From Succinimonas sp045124755 (GTDB taxonomy: Bacteria; Pseudomonadota; Gammaproteobacteria; Enterobacterales; Succinivibrionaceae), in assembly GCF_045124755.1 (NCBI RefSeq), contig NZ_JBGVMK010000096.1: a DNA stretch of 64,000 bases, one strand, 5' to 3'. The translations under genes and the position numbers were made by a program. This document shows, piece after piece, positions 9,585 to 18,116 of this stretch. The notes beneath the pieces were generated by a model. It saw only the letters and a program-made list of their open reading frames with translations, searched no databases and was not told the origin of the DNA. The first letter of the stretch is position 1; each line of letters begins with the position of its first letter.

Positions 9585-10559
9585 TTACCAAAAGCTGCTG
9601 AAAAAGCTTCCTATCGAGGAGCAGACACTGGAAAAAGTGCTGCTGACAGTGGTGCTGACGCTTTCGAAGGCATCGCAGGCCTTTTCATAAACGTATCCCA
9701 CAACATCACGGGCCTTATCCAGCAGGCTGGATTCAGTCTTCCTCCGGTAGCCGGCCCCGCCGTCATTGTTGTCGTCTCTTTCGAAATTGCTGCGATCCCG
9801 GGATTTCTTGAGAGCTACCATTATCGCCTTCTGGGACTTCAGATTTTTAACAATGAGGTAGAACAGCCGGGAGATGTTGTAGGGCTTCTGGCTCTCCTTC
9901 CCGTCGGTGTAGCCGGCGCTGTAGTACACGGGTTCGATGTCCAGCTTATTTGTATCCCTGATGCGGCGCTGTATGGAATCCACCTTCTGCTTCAGGAAAT
10001 CCGTAAGCTGGGGCTCCGGGCGGTTTTCCCGAAAGTTCCAGAACCGTCCCTTCATGGCCATGTCGCACTGATTGAGGCCGATGATAATGCGATCCTTGTG
10101 GGCATAGCTGTTTATGATGAGATCGATGAGCTCATAGGAGGTGCCCATATCGCGGTTGCTGGCATCGACAATCACCAGCACAAGATCGATAAGAAGGTGC
10201 TCTCCGGAGGAATCCCGCTCCATAAGCTTGTTCACGATGTTTTTTCTGTGCCTTTGATCCTCTTTGATGCCATGACCGAGGCCCGGAGTGTCCCAGAGCA
10301 CCAGATTGCCCATTTCGTAACGGTCGATGTTTATGGTTTCCGGATCCACTCCCACGCCGACCTTGGCATCGCTGGTGTCAAAGAGCGCATTGATGGTGGA
10401 GGATTTTCCTACGCCGGTGCCGCCGACAATCATGATATTGGCCTGATCATCCCGGAGACGCAGCAAAACCTTCTCCAGCCGGAGTCTTTCGTCTTCGTTG
10501 GAAACATTCTTGGAGATGACACCGCTCATATAGGTCATAAAATCATCATAGCTTCTCAT
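9585..10559 (-). CDS. P-loop GTPase, paralogue 2 of the array
   Basis: A 324-residue GTPase with G1 GGTGVGKSS (46-54), the conserved switch-like PETINIDRYEMG, G3 WDTPGLG and G4 NQCD. A charged, Asn/Asp-rich linker (SNFERDDNNDGGAGYRR) precedes a helical Ser/Phe/Val-rich C-terminus (SSIGSFFSSFW) that resembles an amphipathic membrane anchor. It is nearly identical to paralogue 1 over the G domain. It begins 21 bp after paralogue 3 ends, so the genes are probably co-transcribed. The architecture (G domain, charged linker, hydrophobic tail) suggests a membrane-remodelling or stress GTPase, but this is inference; no direct family name is certain. Confidence 0.85.
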   Translation of the reverse strand: MRSYDDFMTYMSGVISKNVSNEDERLRLEKVLLRLRDDQANIMIVGGTGVGKSSTINALFDTSDAKVGVGVDPETINIDRYEMGNLVLWDTPGLGHGIKEDQRHRKNIVNKLMERDSSGEHLLIDLVLVIVDASNRDMGTSYELIDLIINSYAHKDRIIIGLNQCDMAMKGRFWNFRENRPEPQLTDFLKQKVDSIQRRIRDTNKLDIEPVYYSAGYTDGKESQKPYNISRLFYLIVKNLKSQKAIMVALKKSRDRSNFERDDNNDGGAGYRRKTESSLLDKARDVVGYVYEKACDAFESVSTTVSSTFSSVCSSIGSFFSSFW

Positions 10560-10580
10560 AATCTTCTTCCTTCTTCTTTG

Positions 10581-11639
10581 TTAACTGAAAAGACCGCAAA
10601 GACCGCCGACAAAGCCGCCGACAATGGTGCCTACAACGGGGGGAAGACCAAGGCTTGTGGCGATTTTGGCTCCGACTGCGGCTCCGGTCATGGCACCGCT
10701 GACAACGCCTTTGATTTTGCCAAGGATCCCTTCCACCATGCCCCGGGTTTCCTCATCATGGCTCTGCCAGACCTCGTCATTCCGGTTGACCTCCTGAACA
10801 AGACTGAGCATCTTGTCATCATCAGGCAGATTCTCCAGAATGAAGCACATGAGCTTCAGGAGGTTAAACTTCTCCGTGGCGCTGTAGAACATGACGTTGA
10901 CGCCCAGATCGCAGGAATTACGGATCCGCTCCTTTACGGAACGCACCTTGTCCGTCATAAAGGCCGTAAGCTCCGGTTCCGGCTTTCTGGCAGCACTGTC
11001 CCAGTGCCGGCCCTTCATGGCCACATCCGTCTGATTGATGGCGACCACAATGCCGTCACGGTAGCGAACCCCAGGGGCAATCACCTTCGTAATAAGCTCA
11101 AAGGTGCTCATCATGTCTCTTGAGGAGCCGTCCACCACTACCAGCACGAGATCGATAAGGGGATGTCCGGAATCGTTATTGCGCTTCAGAAGCTCGCGGA
11201 TCATTTCCGCCGTGGCGCGATCCTTCTCCGGAGAATCGCCGAAGCCCGGAGTGTCCCACAGAGTCAGATTGCTGAAGGTGTACTTCTCGATCTCCCTGGT
11301 CTCAGGATCCGTGCCATAGCCCACCTTGGCCTCCTCCATGTTGAAAAGGGAATTAATGGTGGTGCTCTTTCCGGCTCCGGTGGCTCCTGCCAGCAGGATA
11401 TTGACCCGGTTTTTGGCGAGAATGTCCCTGACGCCGCTGATATAACGGTCGCGCTCATCGGAGGTCATGCCCTGAGAGAGTTCAGGACTCTGCTCCATCA
11501 TCTCAATAAGGGAAGAAAAGGGAGACTTCTTAGCATCAGATCCGGCATTGGTCTCGTTCATAGCGTTCTTCTTCAAGGCATTCTCCTTGGTAACGTTGTT
11601 GTCAAAAGTGAAATCGTTCGTATCAGTGAATTTGTTCAT
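10581..11639 (-). CDS. P-loop GTPase, paralogue 3, with glycine-zipper C-terminus
   Basis: A 352-residue GTPase. An N-terminal helical segment of about 75 residues precedes G1 GATGAGKST. G3 is WDTPGFG and G4 is NQTD. Unlike its neighbours it ends in a Gly/Ala-rich hydrophobic block (VVSGAMTGAAVG, then VVGTIVGGFVGGLCGLF), typical of glycine-zipper membrane inserts. It may therefore carry in cis the membrane module that the other GTPases seem to lack. I start at Met 11639, preceded by GAGAAAGGACAA, not the in-frame Met 15 nt upstream, which has no clear ribosome site. It is more divergent from paralogues 1-2 than these are from each other. Confidence 0.85.
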   Translation of the reverse strand: MNKFTDTNDFTFDNNVTKENALKKNAMNETNAGSDAKKSPFSSLIEMMEQSPELSQGMTSDERDRYISGVRDILAKNRVNILLAGATGAGKSTTINSLFNMEEAKVGYGTDPETREIEKYTFSNLTLWDTPGFGDSPEKDRATAEMIRELLKRNNDSGHPLIDLVLVVVDGSSRDMMSTFELITKVIAPGVRYRDGIVVAINQTDVAMKGRHWDSAARKPEPELTAFMTDKVRSVKERIRNSCDLGVNVMFYSATEKFNLLKLMCFILENLPDDDKMLSLVQEVNRNDEVWQSHDEETRGMVEGILGKIKGVVSGAMTGAAVGAKIATSLGLPPVVGTIVGGFVGGLCGLFS

Positions 11640-11884
11640 TTGTCCTTTCTCCATAGTATTTCTCAGCCAAAGTATTTCTTTGCTTCAGGCAGAATCCGGG
11701 TTTTGCCGCGCTTCCGGTCATTATGCTCCGAACGCAAAAACACGGTTGTTTCGGCCAAGACGGAAAATCAAGTACTTCAGGCTCAGTTTTCCTCCGGCCT
11801 CCCCTGACAGCATTCCTGCTTATCATCTGCCGTCTCCTCTGCTGCCCGTTCCTGCTGCTCGCCATTTCTGCTTACCCCTTCCCG

Positions 11885-12673
11885 CTAATGCATCATGGTG
11901 TCCAGAATGCGGTCGTACACCTTTTTGATATTGAAGTTGTACTTCGCGGAATAGCACAGGGGTCTCTCCACATCGAAGCCCGTGGATTCCCGGATGCGTT
12001 CCATCACCGAGCCGGCCTTTTCATCAAGGAAGGTGAGAAGCTCGGGGCTGGCTACTTTGCGGTTCTTCCAGAAAACCTGCCTGTGAGTATGCATGGCGCA
12101 GTCGGCCTGATTGATGAGCACCAGAAGCTTCCGGGTTGCCAGGAGATTCTTCAGGCGCCCCGTTAAGAGCTTGAAGGTGGTGCCCATTTCCCGGGAGGAT
12201 CCGTCCACGATAATCGCCACGAGGTCAATCAGCGGAGATACGGTACCGTCGGCATTGGACTTTTTGACATGAAGAAGCTTCAGGATCTCGGTTTCATACC
12301 GGGCATCGGCCTCTGCGCTGTCGCCGAGACCCGGGGTATCCCAGAGATTAATGCTGCGGGAAAGACAGTACTTTTTGATGGCGGAGGTTTCCGGATCCAC
12401 GCCGGTGCCCACGTCGCTGACCCGGGCGGTAATAAGGGAATTCAGGGTAGAGGACTTCCCCACGCCGGTAGCGCCTGCAAAAAGGATATCAAGACGCTGC
12501 TTGCCGGATGCCTTAAGAAAATCCTGCACCTCTTCCTGACGATAGCGAGCGTAAATGATTCGGTTCATGGTCTTGGCCTTCTTTGCGGTTTTTCCCTTGT
12601 TCATGGTCTTGCCCTCTTTCATAGTCTTATCCTCGTTCATGGTCTGATAGTTCGCATCAGCGCAGCTGTTCAT
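11885..12673 (-). CDS. P-loop GTPase, paralogue 4 (short form)
   Basis: This 262-residue protein is essentially a bare G domain: G1 GATGVGKSST, the DPETSAIKKY switch region, G3 WDTPGLGDS and G4 NQAD. It ends soon after the last G-domain helix, with no hydrophobic tail. The N-terminus is a Lys/Thr/Met-rich repeat (NEDKTM, KEGKTM, NKGKTA, KKAKTM). The gene is a near-exact tandem duplicate of 12786-13631 over about 700 bp, including the intergenic end. The lack of any membrane segment, beside genes for stand-alone hydrophobic proteins, suggests the two modules act in trans. That is inference. Confidence 0.85.
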   Translation of the reverse strand: MNSCADANYQTMNEDKTMKEGKTMNKGKTAKKAKTMNRIIYARYRQEEVQDFLKASGKQRLDILFAGATGVGKSSTLNSLITARVSDVGTGVDPETSAIKKYCLSRSINLWDTPGLGDSAEADARYETEILKLLHVKKSNADGTVSPLIDLVAIIVDGSSREMGTTFKLLTGRLKNLLATRKLLVLINQADCAMHTHRQVFWKNRKVASPELLTFLDEKAGSVMERIRESTGFDVERPLCYSAKYNFNIKKVYDRILDTMMH

Positions 12674-12785
12674 TTATCATCCCGGCAAAGTGTTTCTCAG
12701 CTTTTGGGGGAGCCGGTTTTTTGCAGGGATTCCCTCCATTATGCTCAAAACGCAAAAGCGCGGATGTTTCGGTCAGGACCAAAAC

Positions 12786-13631
12786 TTAAGCCTTTCCGGC
12801 CCGGTATTCCTCCGGACTCCCCTGCCGATTCATCATGGTGTCCAGAATGCGGTCGTACACCTTTTTGATATTGAAGTTGTACTTTGCGGAATAGCACAGG
12901 GGTCTCTCCACATCGAAGCCCGTGGATTCCCGGATGCGCTCCATCACCGAGTCGGCCTTTTCATCAAGAAAGGTGAGAAGCTCGGGACTGGCTACTTTGC
13001 GGTTCTTCCAGAAAACCTGCCTGTGGGTATGCATGGCGCAGTCGGCCTGGTTAATGAGCACCAGAAGCTTCCGGGTTGCCAGAAGGTTCTTAAGGCGCCC
13101 CGTTAAGAGCTTGAAGGTGGTGCCCATTTCCCGGGAGGAACCGTCCACGATAATCGCCACGAGGTCAATCAGCGGAGATACGGTACCGTCGGCATTGGAC
13201 TTTTTGACATGAAGAAGCTTCAGGATCTCGATTTCATATTTGGCATCGGCTTCCGCGCTGTCGCCGAGACCAGGGGTATCCCAGAGATTAATGCTGCGGG
13301 AAAGACAGTACTTTTTGATGGCGGAGGTTTCCGGATCCACGCCGGTGCCCACGTCGCTGACCCGGGCGGTGATAAGGGAATTCAGGGTGGAGGACTTCCC
13401 CACGCCGGTAGCTCCCGCAAAAAGGATATCAAGACGCTGCTTGCCGGATGCCTTAAGAAAATCCTGCACCTCTTCCTGACGATAGCGAGCGTAAATGATT
13501 CGGTTCATGGTCTTGGCCTTCTTTGCGGTTTTTTCCTTGTTCATGGTCTTGCCCTCTTTCATGGTCTGATTCCATTTCATGGTCTTTTCCTCGTTCATGG
13601 TCTTTCCGGCGCTGCCGCCCTGCTCACTCAA
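12786..13631 (-). CDS. P-loop GTPase, paralogue 5 (short form, tandem duplicate)
   Basis: A 281-residue copy of paralogue 4 with the same G1 (73-82), G3 WDTPGLGDS and G4 NQAD. Its start overlaps the stop codon of the hydrophobic-protein gene upstream (13624-14061) by 8 bp, so translation is probably coupled. This is the only place where a GTPase and a hydrophobic protein are physically fused in one transcript. The N-terminus has one more repeat than paralogue 4, with Met at 1, 12, 18, 24, 30 and 42. Several of these Met codons have a purine-rich GAGG/GAGGG tract upstream, so the true start could be any of them. I keep the longest frame because of the overlap. Confidence 0.85.
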   Translation of the reverse strand: MSEQGGSAGKTMNEEKTMKWNQTMKEGKTMNKEKTAKKAKTMNRIIYARYRQEEVQDFLKASGKQRLDILFAGATGVGKSSTLNSLITARVSDVGTGVDPETSAIKKYCLSRSINLWDTPGLGDSAEADAKYEIEILKLLHVKKSNADGTVSPLIDLVAIIVDGSSREMGTTFKLLTGRLKNLLATRKLLVLINQADCAMHTHRQVFWKNRKVASPELLTFLDEKADSVMERIRESTGFDVERPLCYSAKYNFNIKKVYDRILDTMMNRQGSPEEYRAGKA

Positions 13632-14061
13632 AACATGCTGTCCCGGCGGTGACCTTGGCTAGTGCAGCACGGAGGGCAAATTCCCGGGCAATGTCCCAGC
13701 CGGCCTCTTTAATAACCCCCCGGTCGTCATCGGCGCCCCAAGGATGCAGGGAAGGCCAGACAAACATACATACGGGAGTGAATTCGAAGATAACAGTTTT
13801 TGAAATTCTTATTCCGGGATAACTGCCGGAACTGATCCCCAGCTTCCTCTTCAGGACGGAAACAGCTATACCCATGGCCGCATCCCGGGAAATCAGCCCC
13901 GCGGGATCGAATACCCGGGAAAGACCCATGACCATTGTTTCCATGGCTGAGGCGCTCAGGGGCAAAGCTGGTGTATTCTCAATGCTGAAAAAGCCGGTGC
14001 CGGAAGCGCGGGCAGCAGCGCGGATAATGCTCAGGCAGCTCAATGTTTCTCTGATGTTCAT
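13624..14061 (-). CDS. Divergent member of the small hydrophobic (DUF697-like) family
   Basis: The 145-residue protein is a diverged paralogue of the seven proteins below. It keeps the first hydrophobic helix region (IIRAAARASGTG), the AMETMVMGLSRVFD block that matches AVMVAMVMNLARVFH, and the terminal AGWDIAREFAL that matches AGWKIAEQFS. It has lost the usual MNSxQKxxCH opening and the PVPxTGFAVD loop, and the middle (about 80-115) is replaced by aromatic-rich sequence. Its stop codon overlaps the start of GTPase paralogue 5. The family palindrome lies 65 bp upstream. The role is unknown; a membrane partner for the GTPase is my inference. Confidence 0.65.
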   Translation of the reverse strand: MNIRETLSCLSIIRAAARASGTGFFSIENTPALPLSASAMETMVMGLSRVFDPAGLISRDAAMGIAVSVLKRKLGISSGSYPGIRISKTVIFEFTPVCMFVWPSLHPWGADDDRGVIKEAGWDIAREFALRAALAKVTAGTACFE

Positions 14062-14125
14062 GATCTGTTCTCCTCTGTTCTGTTAACTCTTAGTCAGATT
14101 GTCTCAAATCAGGTCTGTGCCGTTT

Positions 14126-14145
14126 TTTCCGGTCATAGCCGGAAA
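14126..14145 (-). promoter_or_regulatory. Family palindrome upstream of 13624-14061
   Basis: TTTCCGGTCATAGCCGGAAA, an inverted repeat with one mismatched pair. On the minus strand it is followed by an A-tract and, about 20 nt on, by GACAAT, then the start codon 65 bp downstream. The same arrangement recurs before six other genes of the family. Confidence 0.6.
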
Positions 14146-14244
14146 TCTCCCCGGGGTACCTGACTAAGATTTCCGTTTCCCTGTCTCCGGCGGCGCGAAG
14201 AATCCCTGGCAGCACGAAGGCTTTCCGGATCCCTGGCAGAGACG

Positions 14245-14331
14245 TTATGAAGGAAGAGAGATGCAGATTACCGCTCCCCATACCGTAAGCGCGGCCCCGA
14301 AAATCACCAGCATTAAGAGATACTCCATCAT
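14245..14331 (-). CDS. 28-residue single-helix membrane peptide
   Basis: This tiny ORF encodes MMEYLLMLVIFGAALTVWG followed by AVICISLPS: one hydrophobic helix with a short acidic N-terminus. GGAGG lies 5 nt before the first ATG and 8 nt before the second, a good ribosome site. The island's regulatory palindrome (14475-14495) and the leader that usually follows it lie upstream with no other gene between. At the place where the family ATG would be, this leader reads ATT. The peptide may have taken over a promoter whose original gene was deleted. Size and build recall small regulatory or toxic membrane peptides, but no family is recognised. Confidence 0.5.
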   Translation of the reverse strand: MMEYLLMLVIFGAALTVWGAVICISLPS

Positions 14332-14474
14332 CGCATCCTCCATGGAAACAAAAGAGCTGAAACAGAGCGGGTAATTCTGAAGCCGGGGATTTCTGCCGGC
14401 TTTTCTTAATCTGGTCTCCTCTGATTTTTCCTTAACTCTTAATGGCAATTCTCTCAGATATTGCCCCCGGCATT

Positions 14475-14495
14475 TTTCCGGGTCATGGCCGGAAA
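14475..14495 (-). promoter_or_regulatory. Family palindrome upstream of the 28-residue peptide
   Basis: TTTCCGGGTCATGGCCGGAAA, followed on the minus strand by the same leader text found before the hydrophobic-protein genes (an AAGAGTTAAGG-like segment, then AGAGGAGACCAG), but with no family start codon after it. The next ORF is the 28-residue peptide, 144 bp downstream. Confidence 0.55.
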
Positions 14496-14510
14496 TAAGC
14501 CCTCTTCCCC

Positions 14511-14894
14511 TCAGCCGTAAGCGATCTCTCCGGCATTCCGGGAAAACTGCTCGGCAATCTTCCAGCCGGCAGCCTCGGTCAGGGCCAGAGAGAGTCCCCC
14601 GCTGATGGCAGTTCCGGCCATGGGGAGGGTTTTCGAGAACTCCCGGGTGAGATATTTCACGGGATGCTTGAGAAGCTGCTTTTTCAGAGCGGCAATGGCC
14701 AGGCCTTTGGCGAGATCTTCGTCCATCGTGGTGTCCAGATGAAAAACCCGGGCCAGGTTCATTACCATTGCCACCATAACGGCCGCATCCACCGCAAAGC
14801 CGGTAAAAGGCACGGGAATGAGAGTGGAGGATGCAGAGGCGGCGGCTGCGGTGTGGATAATTACGTGGCATGCGGATTTTTGCTGGCTGTTCAT
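14511..14894 (-). CDS. Small hydrophobic (DUF697-like) protein, copy A
   Basis: The 127-residue protein opens MNSQQKSACHVIIHTAAAA, then a hydrophobic hairpin with IPVPFTGFAVDAAVMVAMVMNL, then ARVFHLD. An amphipathic helix (IAALKKQLLKHPVKYLTREF), a Gly/Ser-rich SGGLSLAL helix and the terminal AAGWKIAEQFS follow. The first half resembles the hydrophobic region of DUF697/YcjF-type proteins that accompany GTPases, but the match is by eye. It is almost identical to 15118-15492 at DNA level. It is the only full copy whose upstream region (14895-15117) lacks the family palindrome, so it may be read from the 15118 gene or have its own promoter. Confidence 0.8.
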   Translation of the reverse strand: MNSQQKSACHVIIHTAAAASASSTLIPVPFTGFAVDAAVMVAMVMNLARVFHLDTTMDEDLAKGLAIAALKKQLLKHPVKYLTREFSKTLPMAGTAISGGLSLALTEAAGWKIAEQFSRNAGEIAYG

Positions 14895-15117
14895 AGTGGT
14901 GCTCCTGTGCTGACTTAAGGCCGGGGAAACGGTATTCTGAAAGCGGGATGGGATCCTGCTTTAAGTAACCGGTAAATTTTGGTTACAGCTTTCATTCTAG
15001 GGGCTGGCTCCCCACCTTCCGGAAAAATAAAGTGCATGATGGGGAATGCATTAATTACGCAAAAAAACAAATGCCGTTTCGGTAACGCGGCCGGGGAGAG
15101 ATACCGCCCTTTTCCCG

Positions 15118-15492
15118 TCAGCCATAAGCTATCTCCCGGGAAAACTGCTCGGCAATCTTCCAGCCGGCAGTCTCGGTCAGGGCCAGAGAGAGTCCCCCGC
15201 TGATGGCGGTTCCGGCCATGGGGAGGGTTTTCGAGAACTCCCGGGTGAGATATTTCACGGGATGCTTGAGAAGCTGCTTTTTCAGAGCGGCGATGGCCAG
15301 CCCTTTGGCGAGATCTTCGTCCATCGTGGTGTCCAGATGAAAAACCCGGGCCAGGTTCATTACCATTGCCACCATAACGGCCGCATCCACCGCAAAGCCG
15401 GTAAAAGGCACGGGAATGAGAGTGGAGGACGCAGAGGCGGCGGCTGCGGTGTGGATAATTACGTGGCATGCGGATTTTTGCTGGCTGTTCAT
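15118..15492 (-). CDS. Small hydrophobic (DUF697-like) protein, copy B
   Basis: The 124-residue protein is a near-duplicate of copy A. The differences are Thr for Ala in LTETAGWKIAEQF and a deletion of three residues near the C-terminus. AGAGGAGACCAATT precedes the ATG. A degenerate form of the family palindrome lies about 65 bp upstream. The two near-identical copies, with a 220-bp spacer that differs from the usual leader, point to a recent segmental duplication or gene conversion. Confidence 0.8.
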   Translation of the reverse strand: MNSQQKSACHVIIHTAAAASASSTLIPVPFTGFAVDAAVMVAMVMNLARVFHLDTTMDEDLAKGLAIAALKKQLLKHPVKYLTREFSKTLPMAGTAISGGLSLALTETAGWKIAEQFSREIAYG

Positions 15493-15556
15493 AATTGGTC
15501 TCCTCTGGTTTGGTTAACTCTCAATTCCAATTATCCCTGATATTGCCCCGACCTTT

Positions 15557-15577
15557 TTTCCGGGCCATGGCCAAAAA
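15557..15577 (-). promoter_or_regulatory. Degenerate family palindrome upstream of copy B
   Basis: TTTCCGGGCCATGGCCAAAAA retains the core CCGGGCCATGG but has lost the right GGAAA arm. A GATAAT hexamer lies between it and the start codon. Confidence 0.4.
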
Positions 15578-15753
15578 TCAGCCGCTGTCTCTGCGTCCGA
15601 ATTATTCTCAAACCCGCCCCGGAACAGATATTTGCAGGACAGGACTTTATCTGACAGACTTTGCCATAAATGAGCCGGGGGTTAAGCTGCGCGCTGCCGG
15701 GAAAGTTTCCAAAGCAACAATGGTCAGCCTTCTGGAAAGACCGCATCGTCCTA

Positions 15754-15788
15754 CTGGACAATTTTTTGTTTTTCAGAAAATTGTCCAG
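15754..15788. repeat. Perfect 12-bp inverted repeat with third half-site
   Basis: CTGGACAATTTT and its exact complement AAAATTGTCCAG are separated by 11 nt. A further TGGACAAAAT lies just downstream near 15795. The repeat lies in the 538-bp gap between copy B and the zinc-ribbon gene at 16031, which otherwise shows no gene. It could be an operator for either divergent neighbour or the end of a lost insertion sequence. Confidence 0.55.
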
Positions 15789-16030
15789 CAGCAGTGGACA
15801 AAATCAGCGTTATACGTCAAAGTTCAGCAGAATCAGGACTTTTGCCGGACGGGATATGAGATGATCGCATACGACCTGTCTCAGGGAATAGATTTCTCGG
15901 GCCATAAGCAATACTATATTCAGGTCGCTTATCCGCAGCCGAAGAAAAGGCCTTGAGCGGGAATTCAGGGATTTCGTGAAGATGGACGAACTATGATGAA
16001 GGGAAGCCGAATGAAAGAGAGAGCCGCGGT

Positions 16031-17563
16031 ATGAATATTCCAGAACATGCCCGCTGTCCCGGCTGCTCCGGGAATATGACCTTTGCTATCGGCAAACAGG
16101 CTCTGGTCTGCGAAAGCTGCGGCCTCAGCCTCACCGTTCCCGGCTATGACAAGCTGGTTATGGAGAAGGCCCGGAGCAATGTCAGTCTTACAGAGGCCGC
16201 CGACCGGATCATGCGAACTCAGGAGAGACAGAATAATCCCCAGCGCATCTACACCTGCCGGTCCTGCGGCGGACTTATCCGGCCCGGAGCGCTGTCAGCC
16301 TCGGATTCCTGCCCCTTCTGCGGCAACGCCATTGTGTTTTCTGACAAGTACCGGGATCAGGCGGAGCCGGATTACATTATCCCCTTCAAAAAGGACCGGG
16401 CCTACTTTGCGGAGGCCTGCCGGAAGCTTATGGAAAAAAGCCTTTTTGTGCCGGAGGAGTTCCGCTCCGAGGCCCGTCCGGAAAGCATCCGGGCGGAGTA
16501 CGTGCCCTTCTGGATCTACGATGCCGATGCGGACGACCGGGCAAAGCTGGCGGCGGAAACGGTGCAGCCGGTCAAAAGCAGCTTCGTTCATGATCTTTAT
16601 GAAGGAAACGTGGCCGGGCATACGGAATTCCGCGGAGTGCCGCAGGACGCCTCCCGGGATGTGCCCGATGAAATCACCCAGACCCTGGAGCCATACCTGA
16701 TTGAGGATGCCGTGCCCTTTAATTTCGCCTATCTCTCCGGACTTGACGCCCGGATATACGATGCAGATTATGTCCAGGGCTTCAATGTGGTTAAGGAACG
16801 GCTTCTCTGCTCCTCGGCCCGTTTCCTCACCGGCCGGAGATTCGACAATATCCGGGTTCTGGAGCGGGACTGCCATGTCAGAACCCTGGCCGTGGGGTAT
16901 GCCCTTTATCCCGTATGGACCATGACCATGTCCTGGGAGGGCCGCAACTATACCTTTGCCATGAACGGTCAGACCGGAACCTCGGCCGGTCTCCCTCCGG
17001 CGGACGTCAGACTCATGAATCTGGCGGGGTATGCGGGAGGCATGATTCTCTTTCTGCCGGCGGGAATATTCTGGACTTATCTCACGGTGAGCTTTCGGTT
17101 CAGCAGTCTTAAGCCCATCGACGGTCTGGTTTTTGTGGCCATGGCGTGCATCCTCCTTCTCACATCGATTGCCGCCGAAACCCTGTGGAGAAGATATGCC
17201 GTATTCGCCGGCCGGCGGAGTCATGCCGGATACCTGAAGGCCGCCATATTTCTCGCGGCGGCGCTGTTCTTCCTTGATACCGGGATTCATGTTTTTCGGG
17301 GAGAATTCTGGGGGCCGGTGGCTCCCGGGCTGCTCTTTCTTATTGGCCTCGGGCTGGGCGGGATTATCAGGGATTTTTTCCGGGAGAAGGTCAGAAAGGA
17401 ACAGGAGAGTCTGGCGCTGAAACATAAGGAAGACGCCGATGCCTATGTCCGGGAGGAGTCTCTGCGCATTGACCGGCAGGAGCTCCGGAGTCTGGGCCAC
17501 TATTGGAACCACAAAACCTCCATGACCTATCCCCGGCCGAAATACTGGTGGCTCAGCTTCTGA
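16031..17563 (+). CDS. Zinc-ribbon membrane protein, paralogue 1
   Basis: The 510-residue protein has two four-Cys zinc ribbons at the N-terminus: CPGC...CESC (about 9-34) and CRSC...CPFC (about 76-97). Databases usually label such proteins TFIIB-type zinc ribbon-containing. A soluble domain of about 220 residues follows, with the conserved IIPFKKDR and YVPFWIYDAD. Four membrane helices (about 335-470) and a charged C-terminal tail complete it. It is plus-strand, unlike its island neighbours. Its paralogue is at 21637-23223. Related zinc-ribbon proteins occur in TerD-linked stress loci, consistent with the TerD gene at 24477. The function is unknown; regulation of a membrane process by a metal-binding head is inference. 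Confidence 0.75.
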   Translation: MNIPEHARCPGCSGNMTFAIGKQALVCESCGLSLTVPGYDKLVMEKARSNVSLTEAADRIMRTQERQNNPQRIYTCRSCGGLIRPGALSASDSCPFCGNAIVFSDKYRDQAEPDYIIPFKKDRAYFAEACRKLMEKSLFVPEEFRSEARPESIRAEYVPFWIYDADADDRAKLAAETVQPVKSSFVHDLYEGNVAGHTEFRGVPQDASRDVPDEITQTLEPYLIEDAVPFNFAYLSGLDARIYDADYVQGFNVVKERLLCSSARFLTGRRFDNIRVLERDCHVRTLAVGYALYPVWTMTMSWEGRNYTFAMNGQTGTSAGLPPADVRLMNLAGYAGGMILFLPAGIFWTYLTVSFRFSSLKPIDGLVFVAMACILLLTSIAAETLWRRYAVFAGRRSHAGYLKAAIFLAAALFFLDTGIHVFRGEFWGPVAPGLLFLIGLGLGGIIRDFFREKVRKEQESLALKHKEDADAYVREESLRIDRQELRSLGHYWNHKTSMTYPRPKYWWLSF

Positions 17564-17630
17564 ACAGAGTCTTCACCGGTTCCGGAAGGCATCCTGCCCC
17601 TCCGGAACCGGCTCCCGTTAAACCGCCAAA

Positions 17631-18116
17631 TCAGACAAACTTGGATATTAGCAGGTCTGCCGCCCAGGCGACAAAACCCTTGTTGTTCTCGGCCTCCAGA
17701 TCAAAATTGTGCGCCATCTGCCAGCCCACGGCCTCGACAACGGCACTGGAAAGGGCGGCTTTGGCGGCGTGATGCTTTACGGTAAGCTTACCGGAGGCAC
17801 CGGAGTCAGCTTTGACAAGAGATTTTCCGGCAGCATTCCCGGCCTGAAATCTGATAGCCGCATTGTCAGCAGGAACGGACTCCAGAGAAGAAAAGACCAT
17901 TTTCCGGATAACGGTAACGCATGCCATCATAATCGTATGCTTTGCAAGGCAGCACTTCACGTTAAAGACCTTGCTGAGAGCCACCGTCATGCCCAGAACC
18001 GCAGCAAGATCCACCGCCACGCCAAACCCCGGAACCGGAACAGCATTGCCGGCGGCGGCAGAAGCGGCAGCGGTGTGGATGATCTTAGCGCATAAGGTTT
18101 TCTGTTCAGCGTTCAT
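17631..18116 (-). CDS. Small hydrophobic (DUF697-like) protein, divergent copy C
   Basis: The 161-residue protein begins MNAEQKTLCAKIIHTAAASA, followed by the family loop (AVPVPGFGVAVDLAAVLGM) and ALSKVFNV. The middle (85-130) is longer and unrelated to copies A and B, and the end is AVGWQMAHNFDLE plus an extra hydrophobic tail (FVAWAADLLISKFV). A perfect copy of the family palindrome lies 76 bp upstream. It is the copy closest in wording to classical DUF697 sequence. It converges on the zinc-ribbon gene. Confidence 0.75.
   Translation of the reverse strand: MNAEQKTLCAKIIHTAAASAAAGNAVPVPGFGVAVDLAAVLGMTVALSKVFNVKCCLAKHTIMMACVTVIRKMVFSSLESVPADNAAIRFQAGNAAGKSLVKADSGASGKLTVKHHAAKAALSSAVVEAVGWQMAHNFDLEAENNKGFVAWAADLLISKFV

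Noticed and set aside
8347..9690. Long plus-strand reading frame across GTPase 1
   Set aside because: It runs antisense to a clearly conserved GTPase and gives no recognisable protein.
14915..15469. 184-codon minus-strand frame overlapping copy B
   Set aside because: An out-of-frame reading of the duplicated hydrophobic-protein gene; the same text appears shifted in both copies.
15495..15956. 153-codon plus-strand frame
   Set aside because: No ribosome site and no domain; it overlaps the regulatory palindrome and the inverted repeat.
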